A stretch of DNA of 32,300 nucleotides from Variovorax ginsengisoli (GTDB taxonomy: Bacteria; Pseudomonadota; Gammaproteobacteria; Burkholderiales; Burkholderiaceae_C). Of the stretch, positions 32,157-32,300 are shown piece by piece. The stretch's first letter is position 1. The number at the start of each line of letters is the position of its first letter. The position numbers and the translations under genes were made by a program. Location of the stretch: assembly GCF_030811835.1 (NCBI RefSeq), contig NZ_JAUSRO010000024.1, forward strand, positions 1 to 32,300. Reading direction: 5' to 3'. The notes beneath the pieces were generated by a model, which saw nothing but the letters and a program-made list of their open reading frames with translations, had not been told where the DNA came from and searched no databases.

Positions 32157-32300
32157 CTAGCGACGGTCGACGAGTGCGTGCGCGATGGTGCCGAGGTCGA
32201 CGTACTCGAGTTCGCTGCCCGCGGGCACACCGCGCGCCAGGCGCGTCACGTTCAGGCCGTGCTGTTTGAGCGCCTCGCTGATGACATGGGCGGTCGCCTC
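32157..32300 (-). CDS. recR: Recombination protein RecR (C-terminal end)
   Basis: The last 47 codons read EATAHVISEALKQHGLNVTR, then LARGVPAGSELEYVDLGTIA and HALVDRR, ending at TAG. This is the Toprim-end and C-terminal helix signature of RecR, which with RecO and RecF loads RecA on gapped DNA. The rest lies beyond the right edge. Confidence 0.93.
   Translation of the reverse strand, partial: EATAHVISEALKQHGLNVTRLARGVPAGSELEYVDLGTIAHALVDRR

Noticed and set aside
31243..32160. Plus-strand frame of 305 codons opposite DUF932
   Set aside because: Shadow of the DUF932 gene, whose minus-strand product matches its family throughout.
1..32300. CRISPR arrays, tRNA or rRNA genes
   Set aside because: No regularly spaced repeats and no cloverleaf or ribosomal RNA sequence were recognised while reading both strands.

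Overview
The window looks like a chromosomal segment of a GC-rich betaproteobacterium, most likely order Burkholderiales (Comamonadaceae or a relative). The basis is the gene content: Bug/TctC-type periplasmic receptors, 4HB and PAS chemoreceptors, a dnaE2 error-prone polymerase under a CTGT-N8-ACAG LexA box, and the gene families found together here. It is a mosaic. Compact, intact metabolic, chemotaxis and DNA-repair genes are interrupted by decayed accessory DNA: transposase fragments, frameshifted genes and a dispersed short repeat.

Positions 1-6057 hold chemosensing. A PAS-type chemoreceptor is cut by the left edge. After a decayed stretch come a minus-strand operon (MCP, a 71-residue protein, a DUF6976 protein) and a divergent AraC-type regulator. 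A perfect 22-bp palindrome lies between the operon and the regulator. Positions 6058-8660 are an insertion hot spot: an IS3-type OrfA remnant, a truncated tautomerase, and a complete IS1182-family element with near-perfect inverted repeats and a GGCC duplication. That element sits inside one copy of a roughly 30-bp repeat found four times in the window. Positions 8664-10758 carry two tandem DUF4189 secreted-protein genes of AT-richer composition, a frameshifted gene and a small lipoprotein.

Positions 11076-15032 hold a VOC protein and then a tidy catabolic cluster: an IclR regulator divergent from a TctC receptor, an RraA-family aldolase-like protein and a D-2-hydroxyacid dehydrogenase. No TctA or TctB membrane subunits are present. 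An IS66 fragment follows. Positions 15697-17700 are the most interesting part: three overlapping minus-strand genes encoding a DUF5343 protein, a TIGR02391/Ymh protein with an R-N-x3-H motif, and a membrane-anchored coiled-coil protein whose C-terminus carries a second HEPN-like R-x6-H motif. This looks like an uncharacterised conflict or defence operon. It is followed by gene debris, a zinc-ribbon protein and a DUF4238 protein.

Positions 20552-23689 have an SDR/LysR divergent pair, an unknown protein and a GNAT acetyltransferase. Positions 23915-28979 are SOS-related: dnaE2 without imuA or imuB beside it, a LexA box lying over its start codon, and yedK (HMCES/SRAP), plus small proteins. The right end holds a secreted MORN-repeat protein, a DUF932 protein and the C-terminus of RecR. 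No tRNA, rRNA or CRISPR array was seen.
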